A stretch of DNA of 43,944 nucleotides from a virus. Of this stretch, positions 1 through 8,663 are shown piece after piece. Numbering within the stretch: the first letter of the stretch is position 1; each line of letters opens with the position of its first letter. The stretch is taken from positions 1-43,944 of the IMG/VR virus record IMGVR_UViG_3300030450_001937, one strand, 5' to 3'. The notes under the pieces were generated by a model. The model ran no database searches, had not been told where the DNA came from, and saw only the letters and a list, made by a program, of their open reading frames with translations. The position numbers and the translations under genes were made by a program.

Positions 1-1920
1 AGAGATGCTTTAGAAAGTAACACTACTGCATCTAATAACACAGCCGTTGGTTATCAGGCTTTAATAGCAAACACAACAGGCGATAATCTTGTAGCAGTAG
101 GGGACAGGGCTCTAACAGCAAACACAACTGGTACTACTAATACTGGAATAGGTGTACAAGCTGGTTCTAATACCACAACTGGATCAGCTAATACTTCTGT
201 TGGTATGCAAGCATTATTGTTTAACACAACTGGAGCAGCAAACACAGCCATAGGAAAAGATGCTCTAAGAGCAAATACAACAGCTAATGATAACACTGCG
301 GTAGGTAAGGATTGTTTAACAGCAAATACAACTGGTACTAATAACTCTGCTGTTGGTGCTATGACTATGGAAAGTAACACAACAGGAGCTTCAAATGTAG
401 CTGTTGGAGCTTTAGCTTTAGATGCTAATACTACAGGTAGTAACAACGTAGCAATAGGTGTAAGTGCTATGGGTGCTAGTAATTCAAATAACAACACTGC
501 TTGTGGTATGCAAGCTTTAAGAGACACTACTTCAGGTAATGATAATGCTGCCTTTGGTTTAAATGCTTTGAGATTAAACTCAACAGGATCAGGTAATACT
601 GCTATAGGGTTTACAGCTTTAGATGCTAATACCACAGCGAGTAATAATACAGCTGTGGGTGCTGTTGCTTTGAATGACAATACAACTGGAGCAGACGTTA
701 CTGCTGTAGGTGCTTATGCTTTAGACGCTAATACTACAGGAAGTTATAACACCGCTTTTGGAAAAAATACTTTAGGTGCAAACACTACAGCATCTTATAA
801 CACCGCTTTCGGTACAACTTCTCTATTAGCTAATACTACAGGAGCATTCAATACAGCAGTTGGTGCTGATTCTTTAAAAGCAAACACAAATGCATCAAGT
901 AATACTGCTGTGGGTTATGCAGCTTTAAATGCAAATACAACTGCCGGTCAAAATACAGCTGTAGGTAGGGATGCTATGAAGCTTAATCAAACTGCATATT
1001 CCTGTACTGCGGTAGGTGCTGGTGCATTAGACACAATGACTGGTGGATATTTTAATAATGCTTTTGGTGTTGATTCCTTAAGATCTTTAACTACTGGTGT
1101 ACAAAATAATGCGTTTGGTGTTGATGCCCTGGCTGCTGTTACTACAGGAAATCACAACGTAGCGATAGGTACATATGCTGGTCGAGCAATTACTACAGGA
1201 AGTGGAAATGTTTGTGTTGGACTTTCTGCTGGAATTAATAGAACAACATCTAATGATTTAACAGCAGTAGGAAATAGTGCAGCTCATAATAATACAACTG
1301 GAGGGCAATGTACTGCTGTTGGAGGTGCTGCTTTATACCAAAACGTGACTGGAATTAATAATACAGCGATGGGAACCAACGCTTTATATTCTGCTACAAG
1401 TAGTAATAACACTGCTGTTGGTAGATATGCAAACATGCTACTTACTACAGGAGATCAGACAAATAGTTTTGGTACTAACGCTGGTTATCATTCAACCACA
1501 GGTACATATAATCTAAATCTTGCTGGTTCACCTTCGAGTGCAACTGCAAGTAATGAGATCACATTAGGTAACACAGGTCATAATAATCTACGCTGTAATG
1601 ATACTTCGATTAGCTCTTTATCTGACGAAAGAGATAAAACTGATATTGTTGATTTACCAGTCGGGCTTGATTTCTTAAATACTTTAAAACCTAGACAGTT
1701 TAAATGGAAAACCAGAGATGGAAATATTAAAGATAATAGAGTTGATGCTGGTTTTATTGCACAAGAATTACAGACATCACAATCAAGTTATAAATATTTA
1801 AGGTTGGTTCAAGATGAAAACCCTAACAGACTTGAAGCAAAGCAAGGAAATTTAATACCTTTATTAGTAAAAGCAATACAAGAGTTATCCGTAAAAGTCA
1901 CAGCCCTTGAAGCAGGGTAG
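1..1920 (+). CDS. Tail fibre with NTAVG repeats and peptidase_S74 chaperone domain (5' partial)
   Basis: The reading frame is open from base 1 (640 codons to the stop), so the gene starts outside the window. About 500 residues consist of roughly 17-residue repeats of the type NT-A-[VI]-G-xx-AL-x-ANTTG-xx. This resembles the beta-roll of trimeric autotransporter heads and suggests a long trimeric fibre. The last 100 residues form an intramolecular chaperone (peptidase_S74/endosialidase type): the SSLSDERDK self-cleavage motif lies near codon 541, followed by GFIAQELQ and a C-terminal coiled coil ending in TALEAG. In this family the chaperone trimerises the fibre and is then cleaved off. Paralogues lie at 2294-4750 and 19766-22132. 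The likely role is host receptor binding; the receptor is unknown. Confidence 0.93.
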   Translation, partial: RDALESNTTASNNTAVGYQALIANTTGDNLVAVGDRALTANTTGTTNTGIGVQAGSNTTTGSANTSVGMQALLFNTTGAANTAIGKDALRANTTANDNTAVGKDCLTANTTGTNNSAVGAMTMESNTTGASNVAVGALALDANTTGSNNVAIGVSAMGASNSNNNTACGMQALRDTTSGNDNAAFGLNALRLNSTGSGNTAIGFTALDANTTASNNTAVGAVALNDNTTGADVTAVGAYALDANTTGSYNTAFGKNTLGANTTASYNTAFGTTSLLANTTGAFNTAVGADSLKANTNASSNTAVGYAALNANTTAGQNTAVGRDAMKLNQTAYSCTAVGAGALDTMTGGYFNNAFGVDSLRSLTTGVQNNAFGVDALAAVTTGNHNVAIGTYAGRAITTGSGNVCVGLSAGINRTTSNDLTAVGNSAAHNNTTGGQCTAVGGAALYQNVTGINNTAMGTNALYSATSSNNTAVGRYANMLLTTGDQTNSFGTNAGYHSTTGTYNLNLAGSPSSATASNEITLGNTGHNNLRCNDTSISSLSDERDKTDIVDLPVGLDFLNTLKPRQFKWKTRDGNIKDNRVDAGFIAQELQTSQSSYKYLRLVQDENPNRLEAKQGNLIPLLVKAIQELSVKVTALEAG

Positions 1921-1944
1921 AATTGTATTAAATTAATTCTAAAT

Positions 1945-2220
1945 ATGATTTACACAACAGAAATAATAGCAGACCTTTTTAGGCTTTCCGGAGATAGTGT
2001 CACTTTCATTAATCGTGATGCAGATTATGCTGCCTACATAGACAGAACAGCATCAGGTGAAACTGAGGATTTTTGGAAAGCAGGAATTAAAAGAAATGTA
2101 GATCATCTTGAACTTATTAAGGACTTTAAACATGAAGATGGAAGTTCTATTTGGACAACAGAAGATTTTACAGAAATAGATGCAGCAATAGTAAAAGGTA
2201 AAACCCTCTACGAAGGATAA
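1945..2220 (+). CDS. Fibre-associated small protein A (91 aa, paralogue of 22172-22450)
   Basis: This acidic 91-residue protein has no family I recognise. It starts 24 nt after a fibre stop. It is clearly paralogous to the 92-residue product at 22172-22450: both share GDSVT-[FL]-IN, a TE-x-x-WK segment, RNVDHLE-[LI]-IK and SIWTTEDFT-[ED]-IDAAI. Both copies sit directly downstream of an S74 fibre gene. That pairing suggests a fibre-specific accessory, assembly or capping protein, but this is inference from position only. Confidence 0.85.
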   Translation: MIYTTEIIADLFRLSGDSVTFINRDADYAAYIDRTASGETEDFWKAGIKRNVDHLELIKDFKHEDGSSIWTTEDFTEIDAAIVKGKTLYEG

Positions 2221-2222
2221 AT

Positions 2223-2246
2223 GTCACAGCTTTAGAGGCTGCATAA
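2223..2246 (+). pseudogene. Relic of a fibre-gene 3' end
   Basis: The 24 nt just after the stop of the 91-aa gene read VTALEAA-stop in one frame. This matches the C-termini of the three fibres (VTALEAG, AALEAA and NALKAA). The bases after the stop (GGCTGCATAAA, then TT) also resemble those after the fibre at 19766-22132. No start or body is attached. I read it as the scar of a deleted fibre gene or of a recombination event that brought in the next fibre gene. Confidence 0.6.
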
Positions 2247-2249
2247 AAT

Positions 2250-2278
2250 TAGTCAATTTAAAATATCTATATAAAAGA
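2250..2278 (+). repeat. 29-bp direct repeat copy A, upstream of fibre gene
   Basis: This AT-rich sequence ends in CTATATAAAAGA and is identical over 29 bp to 19717-19745. Each copy lies 15-20 bp before the start of an S74 fibre gene. A perfect match of this length 17 kb away is far beyond chance. The position fits a fibre-gene promoter or leader, and equally a homology block for exchange between fibre loci. Confidence 0.8.
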
Positions 2279-2293
2279 TATCTTTAAAAAATA

Positions 2294-4750
2294 ATGCCAT
2301 ACTTAGGAGTAGCACCTAATCCTAGAGAGAATAGGGAAGTAGATGATATATCTGGTAGTTTTAATGGAAGCACGACTGCTTTTACTTTGCAGTCAGGAGG
2401 ATCTAATGTTTCTCCTGGAAAAGATACTGCGATAATAGTTTCTGTTGGTGGTGTAGTACAGAATCCAGGAACAGATTATACAATTGCAGCCAGTACTATT
2501 ACATTTACTACAGCTCCTGCCAGTGGATTAACTTTCTTTGGAGTTGTTTTAGCACAGAGTATAGATATACAGACTCCAGCAGATGGGACAGTCACTCCAG
2601 CTAAGATAGTCAGTGGACAAGACTTTACATTTAATAGTGTTGTTGTAGGTAAAGGTGCAAACTCTGTCGCTGGTAATACAGTTCTTGGGGAAAGTGCTTT
2701 AGATGCTTCTGTAAGTGGTGGAAATAATACTGCTATTGGTAAAGATGCTCTTACAGCAAATACTTCTGGTGCAGATAACACTGCTTGTGGTTCTATTGCT
2801 TTAGATGCAAATACAACAGGATCTACCAACGATGCTTTTGGTCGTAATGCTTTAGGTAAAAATACAACAGGATCTAATAATGTTGCTTTAGGAAACAATT
2901 CTTTATCTAATAATTTAACAGCCAGTAATAATACTGCTGTAGGGAAAAGTGCTCTTACAGCAAACACAACTGGAACGCAGAACGTAGCAGTAGGTGGTTT
3001 AGCTTTAGATGCAAATACTACTGGAAACTATAATCAGGCTTTTGGTTATGGTGCTTTAACTTCAAACACGACAGCAAATTACAACTCAGCTTTTGGATAT
3101 TTTGCTCTACAAAACAACACAACTGGTACTACTAATACTGCTTTAGGTAGATCAGCATTATCTGGAAATACAACAGCAAGTAATAACACCGCAGTTGGAG
3201 AGCTTGCTTTATTCGCAAACACAACTGGAACGCAAAATACTGCAGTAGGTTCTGGAGCTTTAGATGCCAATACCACAGCAGATGAAAATACAGCAATGGG
3301 ATATATAGCTTTAGGAGCAAATACTACTGGAGCATTAAACACAGCCGTAGGAGCTTATTGTTTAGATGTCAATACAACTGGCGGTAGTAATGTAGCTTTA
3401 GGAGCTAATGCTTTAGGAGCAAACACAACAGCAAGTCATAACACAGGAGTTGGAACTAGAGCATTACAATCAAACACAACTGGAGAAAACAATGTAGGTG
3501 TTGGTGCTAATGCTTTAAAGACAAATACAGATGGCTTTCATAATACTGCTATTGGTTTTGATGCTTTAAAAGATCATAGTAGTGGAAACAACAATACTGC
3601 CGTTGGTAGTCAGGCTTTAGAAAATTCAACAACTGCAATACAAAATACTGCAATTGGATCTACTTCAATGCAGACTATAACAACAGCATCAAGAAATACT
3701 GCTATAGGTCATGGGTCAATGCAAGCTGCTACTGGGGCGGATAATAATGTTGCTGTTGGAGTTGAATCATTGGGATTGCTCACTACAGGAGATGATAATG
3801 TTGCAGTAGGTAAAGGAGCTTTATACAACAACACAACTGCTGATGATAATGTTGCAGTAGGAAAAGATGCTTTAAACTCTAATACTACTGGTAGTTTACA
3901 TGTAGCTGTAGGAAGAGATGCTTTAACATCAAACACAACTGGTAATTACAATACTGCTATAGGAAGAGAAACATTAGTACTTAATACAACTGGAAGTTCT
4001 AACGTAGCTATTGGTTTAAATGCGTTACAACAAAATACCACGGCTAATGAAAATGTAGCAATTGGAAGAAACTGTTTAGTTAATAACACAACTGGTGCAT
4101 TAAATACAGCTCTTGGAGCATTTGCTGGAGATTCAGTAACAACTGGAGGAAGTAATACCCTTATTGGCCATAACTGTGGACAAGCTATCACGACTGCTGG
4201 TGCTAATACTTTTGTTGGTTTAAATGCTGGACAATTAAATACAGGTTCTGACAATACATATATTGGCCAAAGGTGTGGCGAAAATATGACAACTGGAACT
4301 GGTAATGTCGCTATTGGAAAAGAAGCATCTCCATCAAGTAATACTTCAAGTAATTCAGTAACTTTAGGTGGAGGTGCTATTAGTGCCTTACGTTGTAATC
4401 AAACATCAATTAGTTCTTTATCTGATGAAAGAGACAAAACAGAAATTATTGATTTGCCTATAGGTTTAGATTTCATCAATAAAGTTAGACCTGTAAAATT
4501 TAAATGGGCATCGAGAGATGGTAAACAAGGTAAGGATGGTACTTATGAAGCTGGTTTTATAGCTCAAGAATTTCAATCAGTAGAGTCTTCTACTTCTGTT
4601 GATTATCTAAATTTAGTATTAGATGATAACCCTGATAAATTAGAAGCTGCACCAAATAAATTATTTCCTGTTTTAGTAAAAGCAGTACAAGAATTATCAG
4701 CAAAAAATACTGCACTAGAAACAAGAATTGCTGCATTAGAAGCAGCTTAA
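2294..4750 (+). CDS. Tail fibre with N-terminal attachment domain, NTAVG repeats and S74 chaperone
   Basis: 818 residues. The first ~110 form a beta-rich domain starting MPYLGVAPNP, with FNGSTTAFTL and GGVVQNPGTDYT. This type is common at the N-termini of marine phage fibres and probably attaches the fibre to the tail. A linker, VGKGANSVAGNTVLGESAL, is shared nearly residue for residue with the fibre at 19766. About 30 repeats of ~17 residues follow. The S74 chaperone starts at about residue 700 (SSLSDERDK near 710; GFIAQEF) and ends in a coiled coil. It lies downstream of the 29-bp repeat and of a relic of another fibre gene. Confidence 0.95.
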   Translation: MPYLGVAPNPRENREVDDISGSFNGSTTAFTLQSGGSNVSPGKDTAIIVSVGGVVQNPGTDYTIAASTITFTTAPASGLTFFGVVLAQSIDIQTPADGTVTPAKIVSGQDFTFNSVVVGKGANSVAGNTVLGESALDASVSGGNNTAIGKDALTANTSGADNTACGSIALDANTTGSTNDAFGRNALGKNTTGSNNVALGNNSLSNNLTASNNTAVGKSALTANTTGTQNVAVGGLALDANTTGNYNQAFGYGALTSNTTANYNSAFGYFALQNNTTGTTNTALGRSALSGNTTASNNTAVGELALFANTTGTQNTAVGSGALDANTTADENTAMGYIALGANTTGALNTAVGAYCLDVNTTGGSNVALGANALGANTTASHNTGVGTRALQSNTTGENNVGVGANALKTNTDGFHNTAIGFDALKDHSSGNNNTAVGSQALENSTTAIQNTAIGSTSMQTITTASRNTAIGHGSMQAATGADNNVAVGVESLGLLTTGDDNVAVGKGALYNNTTADDNVAVGKDALNSNTTGSLHVAVGRDALTSNTTGNYNTAIGRETLVLNTTGSSNVAIGLNALQQNTTANENVAIGRNCLVNNTTGALNTALGAFAGDSVTTGGSNTLIGHNCGQAITTAGANTFVGLNAGQLNTGSDNTYIGQRCGENMTTGTGNVAIGKEASPSSNTSSNSVTLGGGAISALRCNQTSISSLSDERDKTEIIDLPIGLDFINKVRPVKFKWASRDGKQGKDGTYEAGFIAQEFQSVESSTSVDYLNLVLDDNPDKLEAAPNKLFPVLVKAVQELSAKNTALETRIAALEAA

Positions 4751-4803
4751 ACCCTGGTTAGTTTATAAATATCACAGTAGAATAAGTATATATAACATGA
4801 AAA

Positions 4804-5355
4804 ATGTACAGTCAGAGACCATCTAGATCTAAAAAAATATTTGTAGGTTCTTTAGGAATATTATTTGGACTGTCTCATTTTGCTTTGATACAGTCAACAG
4901 TTAATAAAAAAAGTAATTTACCAATAATAAATTTACCTGTAGGACCTTATACAAGTTACATAGCAAGTGTCACAGAGAAAGGATACACCATTAGATATAA
5001 ATCTCATTCACCAAAAATAATTGGAAATGAAAAGCTGATTGAAAAACCAGCAGGTTTTCTTGGTTTAGGTAAAGCAGAAATCAAAACATTTGAACAGTCA
5101 GTAGCAGGAGGAGGCTCTGGAAGCGTCTCAGAGAGCTCTGAACTAACTGAGAAACAGATTGCATGTATCAAAGCAGAAGGCTCTGGAGAGGCTACAGGGA
5201 AGCTTGCAGCAGCCAGTATTACTGCTCCTATAACTCCAGCTCTTACAGAGATACCTTATGTTGGGTGGTTAGTAGCAGGGTTCTTTAATATGTTTGGACA
5301 GAAACAAGGTGCAGAGATAGGTGGTCAGATGGCTAGAGACTTCCAAGACTGTTAG
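4804..5355 (+). CDS. Membrane-anchored protein, unknown function
   Basis: 183 residues. A basic N-terminus (YSQRPSRSKK) precedes a hydrophobic segment at residues 12-28, giving a signal anchor. The middle is polar and glycine/serine-rich (GGGSGS). A second, weaker hydrophobic stretch lies around residues 140-165 (PYVGWLVAGFF). Two Cys occur in the C-terminal half (IACIKAE, and DC at the end). Its stop overlaps the GTG start of the next gene by 1 nt, so the two are translationally coupled. A role in the virion or envelope is inferred from its place next to the fibres; I do not recognise the family. Confidence 0.75.
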   Translation: MYSQRPSRSKKIFVGSLGILFGLSHFALIQSTVNKKSNLPIINLPVGPYTSYIASVTEKGYTIRYKSHSPKIIGNEKLIEKPAGFLGLGKAEIKTFEQSVAGGGSGSVSESSELTEKQIACIKAEGSGEATGKLAAASITAPITPALTEIPYVGWLVAGFFNMFGQKQGAEIGGQMARDFQDC

Positions 5356-6077
5356 TGCCTGAGATACAAACTATAGGGATAAATTACATAGGAATTAATT
5401 CGATTCCTTTACCTAATATAAATTTTTCAATACCTCAGACTCCACCTGTAACTTTATCTATTGGATCTCCAATAGTAGATGTCCCAGGTTGTGTTAAATA
5501 TAATCCTGCAAATAAAAATTCTATAGAACTTGTAAATCAGGATGAACGAGGATCTCGTGTCATGTGTGATGGTTCTGTTCCTTGGTTTGAGCCTATGGAT
5601 TATCAACCAGAGAATCTGGTATATGTAGAGGAACAGTCAGTTCCTCCTGTAACTCCACCTCCAGAATTAGAAACACCTCAACCTAATTTAGACATACCAG
5701 ATGTTCCTAAAGAAGATGTACCCTGTCCTGGACCTACAGACCAGAGGGTAGGTGATATGCGTAATGCTGAATCCAGGGAAAAGGTTGTATCCCATACGCT
5801 CTCAGAGGATGGTCAGACCTGCATAACGAACTATGAATTGACTTCACCTGTCGAAAAATTATTACCAACTGTACCTCAAGTAAGTACAACAGCTGCAATC
5901 GCAGTGGTAGCAACAGCAGCTGCAGCTTCTACACCCCTATTATTAAGGTTAATAAAGCCTTTATTAAAGCAAGTTACTAAGAGAATTAAGGGTTTACTAG
6001 GTAAAAAACAGGGAGAAAAATTTAAAGGATTAAAAAGAAAGAAGAAACTTATTTCGGAATCTCGTGTTGATGATTAG
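5355..6077 (+). CDS. Proline-rich protein with C-terminal hydrophobic segment and basic tail
   Basis: 240 residues. It starts at a GTG overlapping the previous stop (TAG/GTG), and no better start follows. The N-terminus is beta-like, the middle is rich in proline (VPPVTPPPELETPQP), and a hydrophobic alanine-rich stretch lies at about residues 180-205. The tail is strongly basic (residues ~208-234). Cysteines at GCVKY, VMCDG, PCPG and TCITN could form disulphides. It ends 29 nt inside the convergent gene at 6049. Family unknown; co-transcription with 4804-5355 suggests a shared job. Confidence 0.75.
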   Translation: MPEIQTIGINYIGINSIPLPNINFSIPQTPPVTLSIGSPIVDVPGCVKYNPANKNSIELVNQDERGSRVMCDGSVPWFEPMDYQPENLVYVEEQSVPPVTPPPELETPQPNLDIPDVPKEDVPCPGPTDQRVGDMRNAESREKVVSHTLSEDGQTCITNYELTSPVEKLLPTVPQVSTTAAIAVVATAAAASTPLLLRLIKPLLKQVTKRIKGLLGKKQGEKFKGLKRKKKLISESRVDD

Positions 6078-6861
6078 GAATAACACCATGAGGATTTGCC
6101 ACAACAACATCTGCACAGATTTGATGTGCAGGACTGTCAGGATGAAAATACACTCCAAGTTTTCTTTGCTCGGCACAGTGCTTCAATCTTGAAATCTCAA
6201 AGTCTAATCTTTTATTAGCAACTAACTGAGCATGATATTGATTTTGTATATCAGCAGCCTTCAGGCAGCCCTCATTATGACGTTTATCAAGTGGTATGGA
6301 TATTGTAGCTGAGATGCCCCATCCAATATTATGATTTGATTTCTGACCTGTTCTAGTTGGCTTGTAATAGAGTATGGAACCTGGATTGTCTAACACACCA
6401 TCGTTGTTGGTATCACTATTGTCGTACACTGGATCGAGCCATTCGCTTTGATAAGGTTCTTTCCATGAATCACTCAGAGTTACAAAGGGGGTAATGTTCA
6501 AGGTAGATCCCTGACACTGAACTCCATTGCCATAAGTGTTAGTTATATATGGTCCCTGTAATACCTGTATTGCTTGATTCGTAACACTACCTGAGCTGTT
6601 AGCTACAGGATTGGCAGTAGCACTGACACCACCTACTTCATTGGCATAGATGGGAGTACTGAATATATTTAATGCAACTAGTAAATACTTTACTGACTGA
6701 ACGTGGAAACCGTGTCTGTGACTGAAGTTACCTCGGTGGTTCTCTGGATTATGGTCTGAGATTTTAGCCCTGGTTGACTGAGTGTTGTTGTCAGTTGCCA
6801 AGGTTTGCTTGAATCTGTTACAGAGAAGTTCGGCATATTTGTAGCATCTAGGCTTGTCCAC
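6049..6861 (-). CDS. Secreted beta-rich protein with an unresolved start
   Basis: The frame from about residue 57 onwards looks real. A hydrophobic stretch (KYLLVALNIFSTPIYA, a plausible signal peptide) is followed by a Ser/Asn-rich region, then QVLQGPYITNTYGNGVQCQG and a Cys-containing C-terminal half. There is no ATG, GTG or TTG near that stretch. The nearest in-frame ATG (6861) lies deep inside the upstream gene, whose frame is the correct one there. The downstream frame is -1 relative to the upstream gene (6690-7160) at their junction. Options are a programmed -1 frameshift fusion, a rare start codon, or an assembly indel. The stated start is the formal ORF start only. Confidence 0.65.
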   Translation of the reverse strand: MDKPRCYKYAELLCNRFKQTLATDNNTQSTRAKISDHNPENHRGNFSHRHGFHVQSVKYLLVALNIFSTPIYANEVGGVSATANPVANSSGSVTNQAIQVLQGPYITNTYGNGVQCQGSTLNITPFVTLSDSWKEPYQSEWLDPVYDNSDTNNDGVLDNPGSILYYKPTRTGQKSNHNIGWGISATISIPLDKRHNEGCLKAADIQNQYHAQLVANKRLDFEISRLKHCAEQRKLGVYFHPDSPAHQICADVVVANPHGVIPNHQHEIPK

Positions 6862-7160
6862 GTAGAATTAATCCCATTTACTGCTTGGGTTGTGCTCGTA
6901 GCAGGAGGCACCAAGCTGTTACTATCTGTGCTTATATTATTACCAGTTACTGTATATTGCCAGCCCGTTTGGTATTCGATCACATTTATGGTCTCCGTTA
7001 CCGTACTGGATGTTTCAGTATGACTGGTAAGACTACCACTCTGAAAGTTGGGGACCACTGGTACGCCTTCTACAGACGCACTCAGTGAGCTTAGTACGAC
7101 CACAGGTATCACACTTTTCAGGATCTTTACTATCTTCATTTTCTTTGATTGCAAAAGCAT
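6690..7160 (-). CDS. Secreted Ser/Thr-rich protein
   Basis: 156 residues. The basic N-terminus (LLQSKKMKIVKILK) and hydrophobic core (SVIPVVVLSSLSA) make a signal peptide. The rest is Ser/Thr-rich beta-like sequence without Cys. AGGG before the ATG at 7160 supports this start; Met8 is an alternative. The C-terminal coding part overlaps the formal start of the next gene (6049-6861). It is probably exported or virion-surface. It belongs to a three-gene leftward island (6049-7670) set against the + strand fibre region. Confidence 0.75.
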   Translation of the reverse strand: MLLQSKKMKIVKILKSVIPVVVLSSLSASVEGVPVVPNFQSGSLTSHTETSSTVTETINVIEYQTGWQYTVTGNNISTDSNSLVPPATSTTQAVNGINSTWTSLDATNMPNFSVTDSSKPWQLTTTLSQPGLKSQTIIQRTTEVTSVTDTVSTFSQ

Positions 7161-7172
7161 GATCCCTTAACT

Positions 7173-7670
7173 TCATTTGATACTGATCTCACTGGTGAAT
7201 TGGCCAACAGCACTGGTACCACTTCCGCCTCCAGTTAGTGTGATCGCACCAGCGGTTGTGATTGTGCCGGCAAGGTCGCCTGCTGATCCTGATGCAGTAG
7301 AAGTTTGACTACTGAAGTTACCTACTGCTCCGACACTAGGAGCACTTGTAGCAACCGCATCTCCTTGAGTAAACGATTGTGTGAATGAGAAGCTGTTACC
7401 CGCTGTTTTTTGTGTAACTTCTAGAGCTGGTATTGAACCTACTCCACTTGCTATAGTTAAGCCTCCAATACCATCTGAGACTGCACTGCCACCAGTTGGT
7501 GTGTAAGTTGTATCAACACCAGATCCACTTACTGAATAGGTTGTTCCTATTCGTTCAACCTGGGTTGCTGCAGCGTTCACCTGGAGTTGGATACTGCTTG
7601 ATAGCTTCGAAGTAATATCTGCTCTGACTGGGGCTGCAAACAACAGAAGAAAAGGTAGTATCTTCCACAT
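7173..7670 (-). CDS. Secreted Gly/Ser/Thr-rich beta protein
   Basis: 165 residues. A clear signal peptide (MWKILPFLLLFAAPVRA) is followed by a low-complexity sequence rich in T, S, G and A, with alternating hydrophobic residues typical of beta-sandwich or beta-helix surface proteins. It lies 12 bp upstream of the 6690-7160 gene on the same strand, so both are probably one operon. Function unknown; virion surface or host-envelope localisation is inferred from the signal peptide and context. Confidence 0.75.
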   Translation of the reverse strand: MWKILPFLLLFAAPVRADITSKLSSSIQLQVNAAATQVERIGTTYSVSGSGVDTTYTPTGGSAVSDGIGGLTIASGVGSIPALEVTQKTAGNSFSFTQSFTQGDAVATSAPSVGAVGNFSSQTSTASGSAGDLAGTITTAGAITLTGGGSGTSAVGQFTSEISIK

Positions 7671-7771
7671 GATGTTTAAGTATAAATATTCATAAGTCTA
7701 CCACCACCATAAACAGAAATTCTGTATCAAAAATTGATGCCTGTAGACTATTTTTATATACAAATTTAGAT

Positions 7772-8149
7772 ATGTCTTGTACAAAAGATCACAAAGAAGG
7801 AGTAGATCCAAAGAAGAAAGGACCACTCGGTAAACTCAAAGAAAGTCTTGATGATAAAGAAGAGCAACTAGAAATTCTAGGAACCTTTATACGCTTGGGT
7901 GTAATGGTCTGGGCCGGTTTCATAATTTCTTTGAACTACATCACTTTTCCAGGGTTAGCAAAAGATGGTGGACCCAAGGACATTACTTTCATAGCCAGCG
8001 TTTTTACGGGATGTCTTGCTACATTTTCGGTGGATGTAGGTAAGAAAAAGAAGGATGGAAAAGATAAAGAGAATCTACCATCTGCTATACCTACCCAGAC
8101 CATAAGAATTGAACAGGCACCAATAAAGATTGTTACCAGTGATAAATAG
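7772..8149 (+). CDS. Small two-helix membrane protein, possible holin-like
   Basis: 125 residues. A charged N-terminus (residues 1-35, KEGVDPKKKG) precedes two hydrophobic segments at about residues 38-58 (IRLGVMVWAGFIISLNYI) and 70-90 (ITFIASVFTGCLATFSV), then a Lys-rich linker and tail. Size, two TM segments and charged ends are compatible with a class II holin. However, the lysozyme-like gene is 4 kb away and no lysis cassette is evident, so the holin idea is weak. Confidence 0.7.
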   Translation: MSCTKDHKEGVDPKKKGPLGKLKESLDDKEEQLEILGTFIRLGVMVWAGFIISLNYITFPGLAKDGGPKDITFIASVFTGCLATFSVDVGKKKKDGKDKENLPSAIPTQTIRIEQAPIKIVTSDK

Positions 8150-8178
8150 TGTTAGTAATTAGTTAGTAACTTTTAATT

Positions 8179-8394
8179 ATGGAAACTTTAATTGCAGATT
8201 TAAAAAAACAACTAGTTGATCAAAGGATGGAGCTTGCTACAAACATCAAAAACTCTGAAGAAAGTTTGATACGTACAAAAGAAGGCTTTCTAAAAGTGGA
8301 AGGTGCTCTTGAAATTATTAATATCATTGAGACTAAGCTTTCAGAAGAAGAAGCTAAAAATGATGTAGTTGCAGAGGCGGTGGGTAGTAGCTGA
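8179..8394 (+). CDS. Small coiled-coil protein
   Basis: 71 residues, highly charged and mostly helical (LIADLKKQLVDQRMEL, IIETKLSEEEAK). It has no Cys and no TM segment. Its stop overlaps the next ATG (TGATG pattern) at 8394. I do not recognise a family. Confidence 0.7.
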   Translation: METLIADLKKQLVDQRMELATNIKNSEESLIRTKEGFLKVEGALEIINIIETKLSEEEAKNDVVAEAVGSS

Positions 8395-8612
8395 TGACTG
8401 ATGAGTTCACAAAAGGTCGTTTTAAAGCTTTGGCATTAGTGTCTCAGTTTCTTAAATGTCCTTCCCGTGAACTACTTCTTGAGTCAATTTACAAGGATAT
8501 AAAGGAAGAGGATCTTCGCTGGGTGACAGATAGATTTCATTATTACACTCTTCGATTGTTAGAAGATGTTGAAGAAAAAATAAAGCATTCTAGAGAATCC
8601 AGTAATAACTAG
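8394..8612 (+). CDS. Small helical protein, unknown
   Basis: 72 residues, start overlapping the stop of the preceding gene by one base. It is predicted helical with a basic-acidic mix (SRELLLESIYKDIKEEDLRW). No recognisable motif. Confidence 0.7.
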   Translation: MTDEFTKGRFKALALVSQFLKCPSRELLLESIYKDIKEEDLRWVTDRFHYYTLRLLEDVEEKIKHSRESSNN

Positions 8613-8663
8613 GTAAGGAAAATGTATGCACATTAGGGTTGACCTAATGAAGCATGAGTGCCC

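Noticed and set aside
54-680. Long - strand ORFs opposite the fibre genes (also 2476-2967, 3079-3342, 3709-4254, 19990-20559, 20656-20841, 21271-21531)
   Set aside because: They are mirror frames of the fibre repeats, with translated products that are repetitive (VVF-A-KA-x-x-P-TA), no ribosome sites and no independent composition.
2294-4750. Fibre DNA repeats as a CRISPR-like or minisatellite array
   Set aside because: The ~51-bp periodicity is protein-coding and divergent in DNA; it follows the 17-residue protein repeat.
4764-4771. TATAAATA, a T4-type late promoter sequence, 33 bp before 4804; another at 7681-7688
   Set aside because: In DNA this AT-rich the octamer is expected about ten times per window by chance, and it also occurs inside coding sequence (for example 28968-28975 and 29148-29155 on -).
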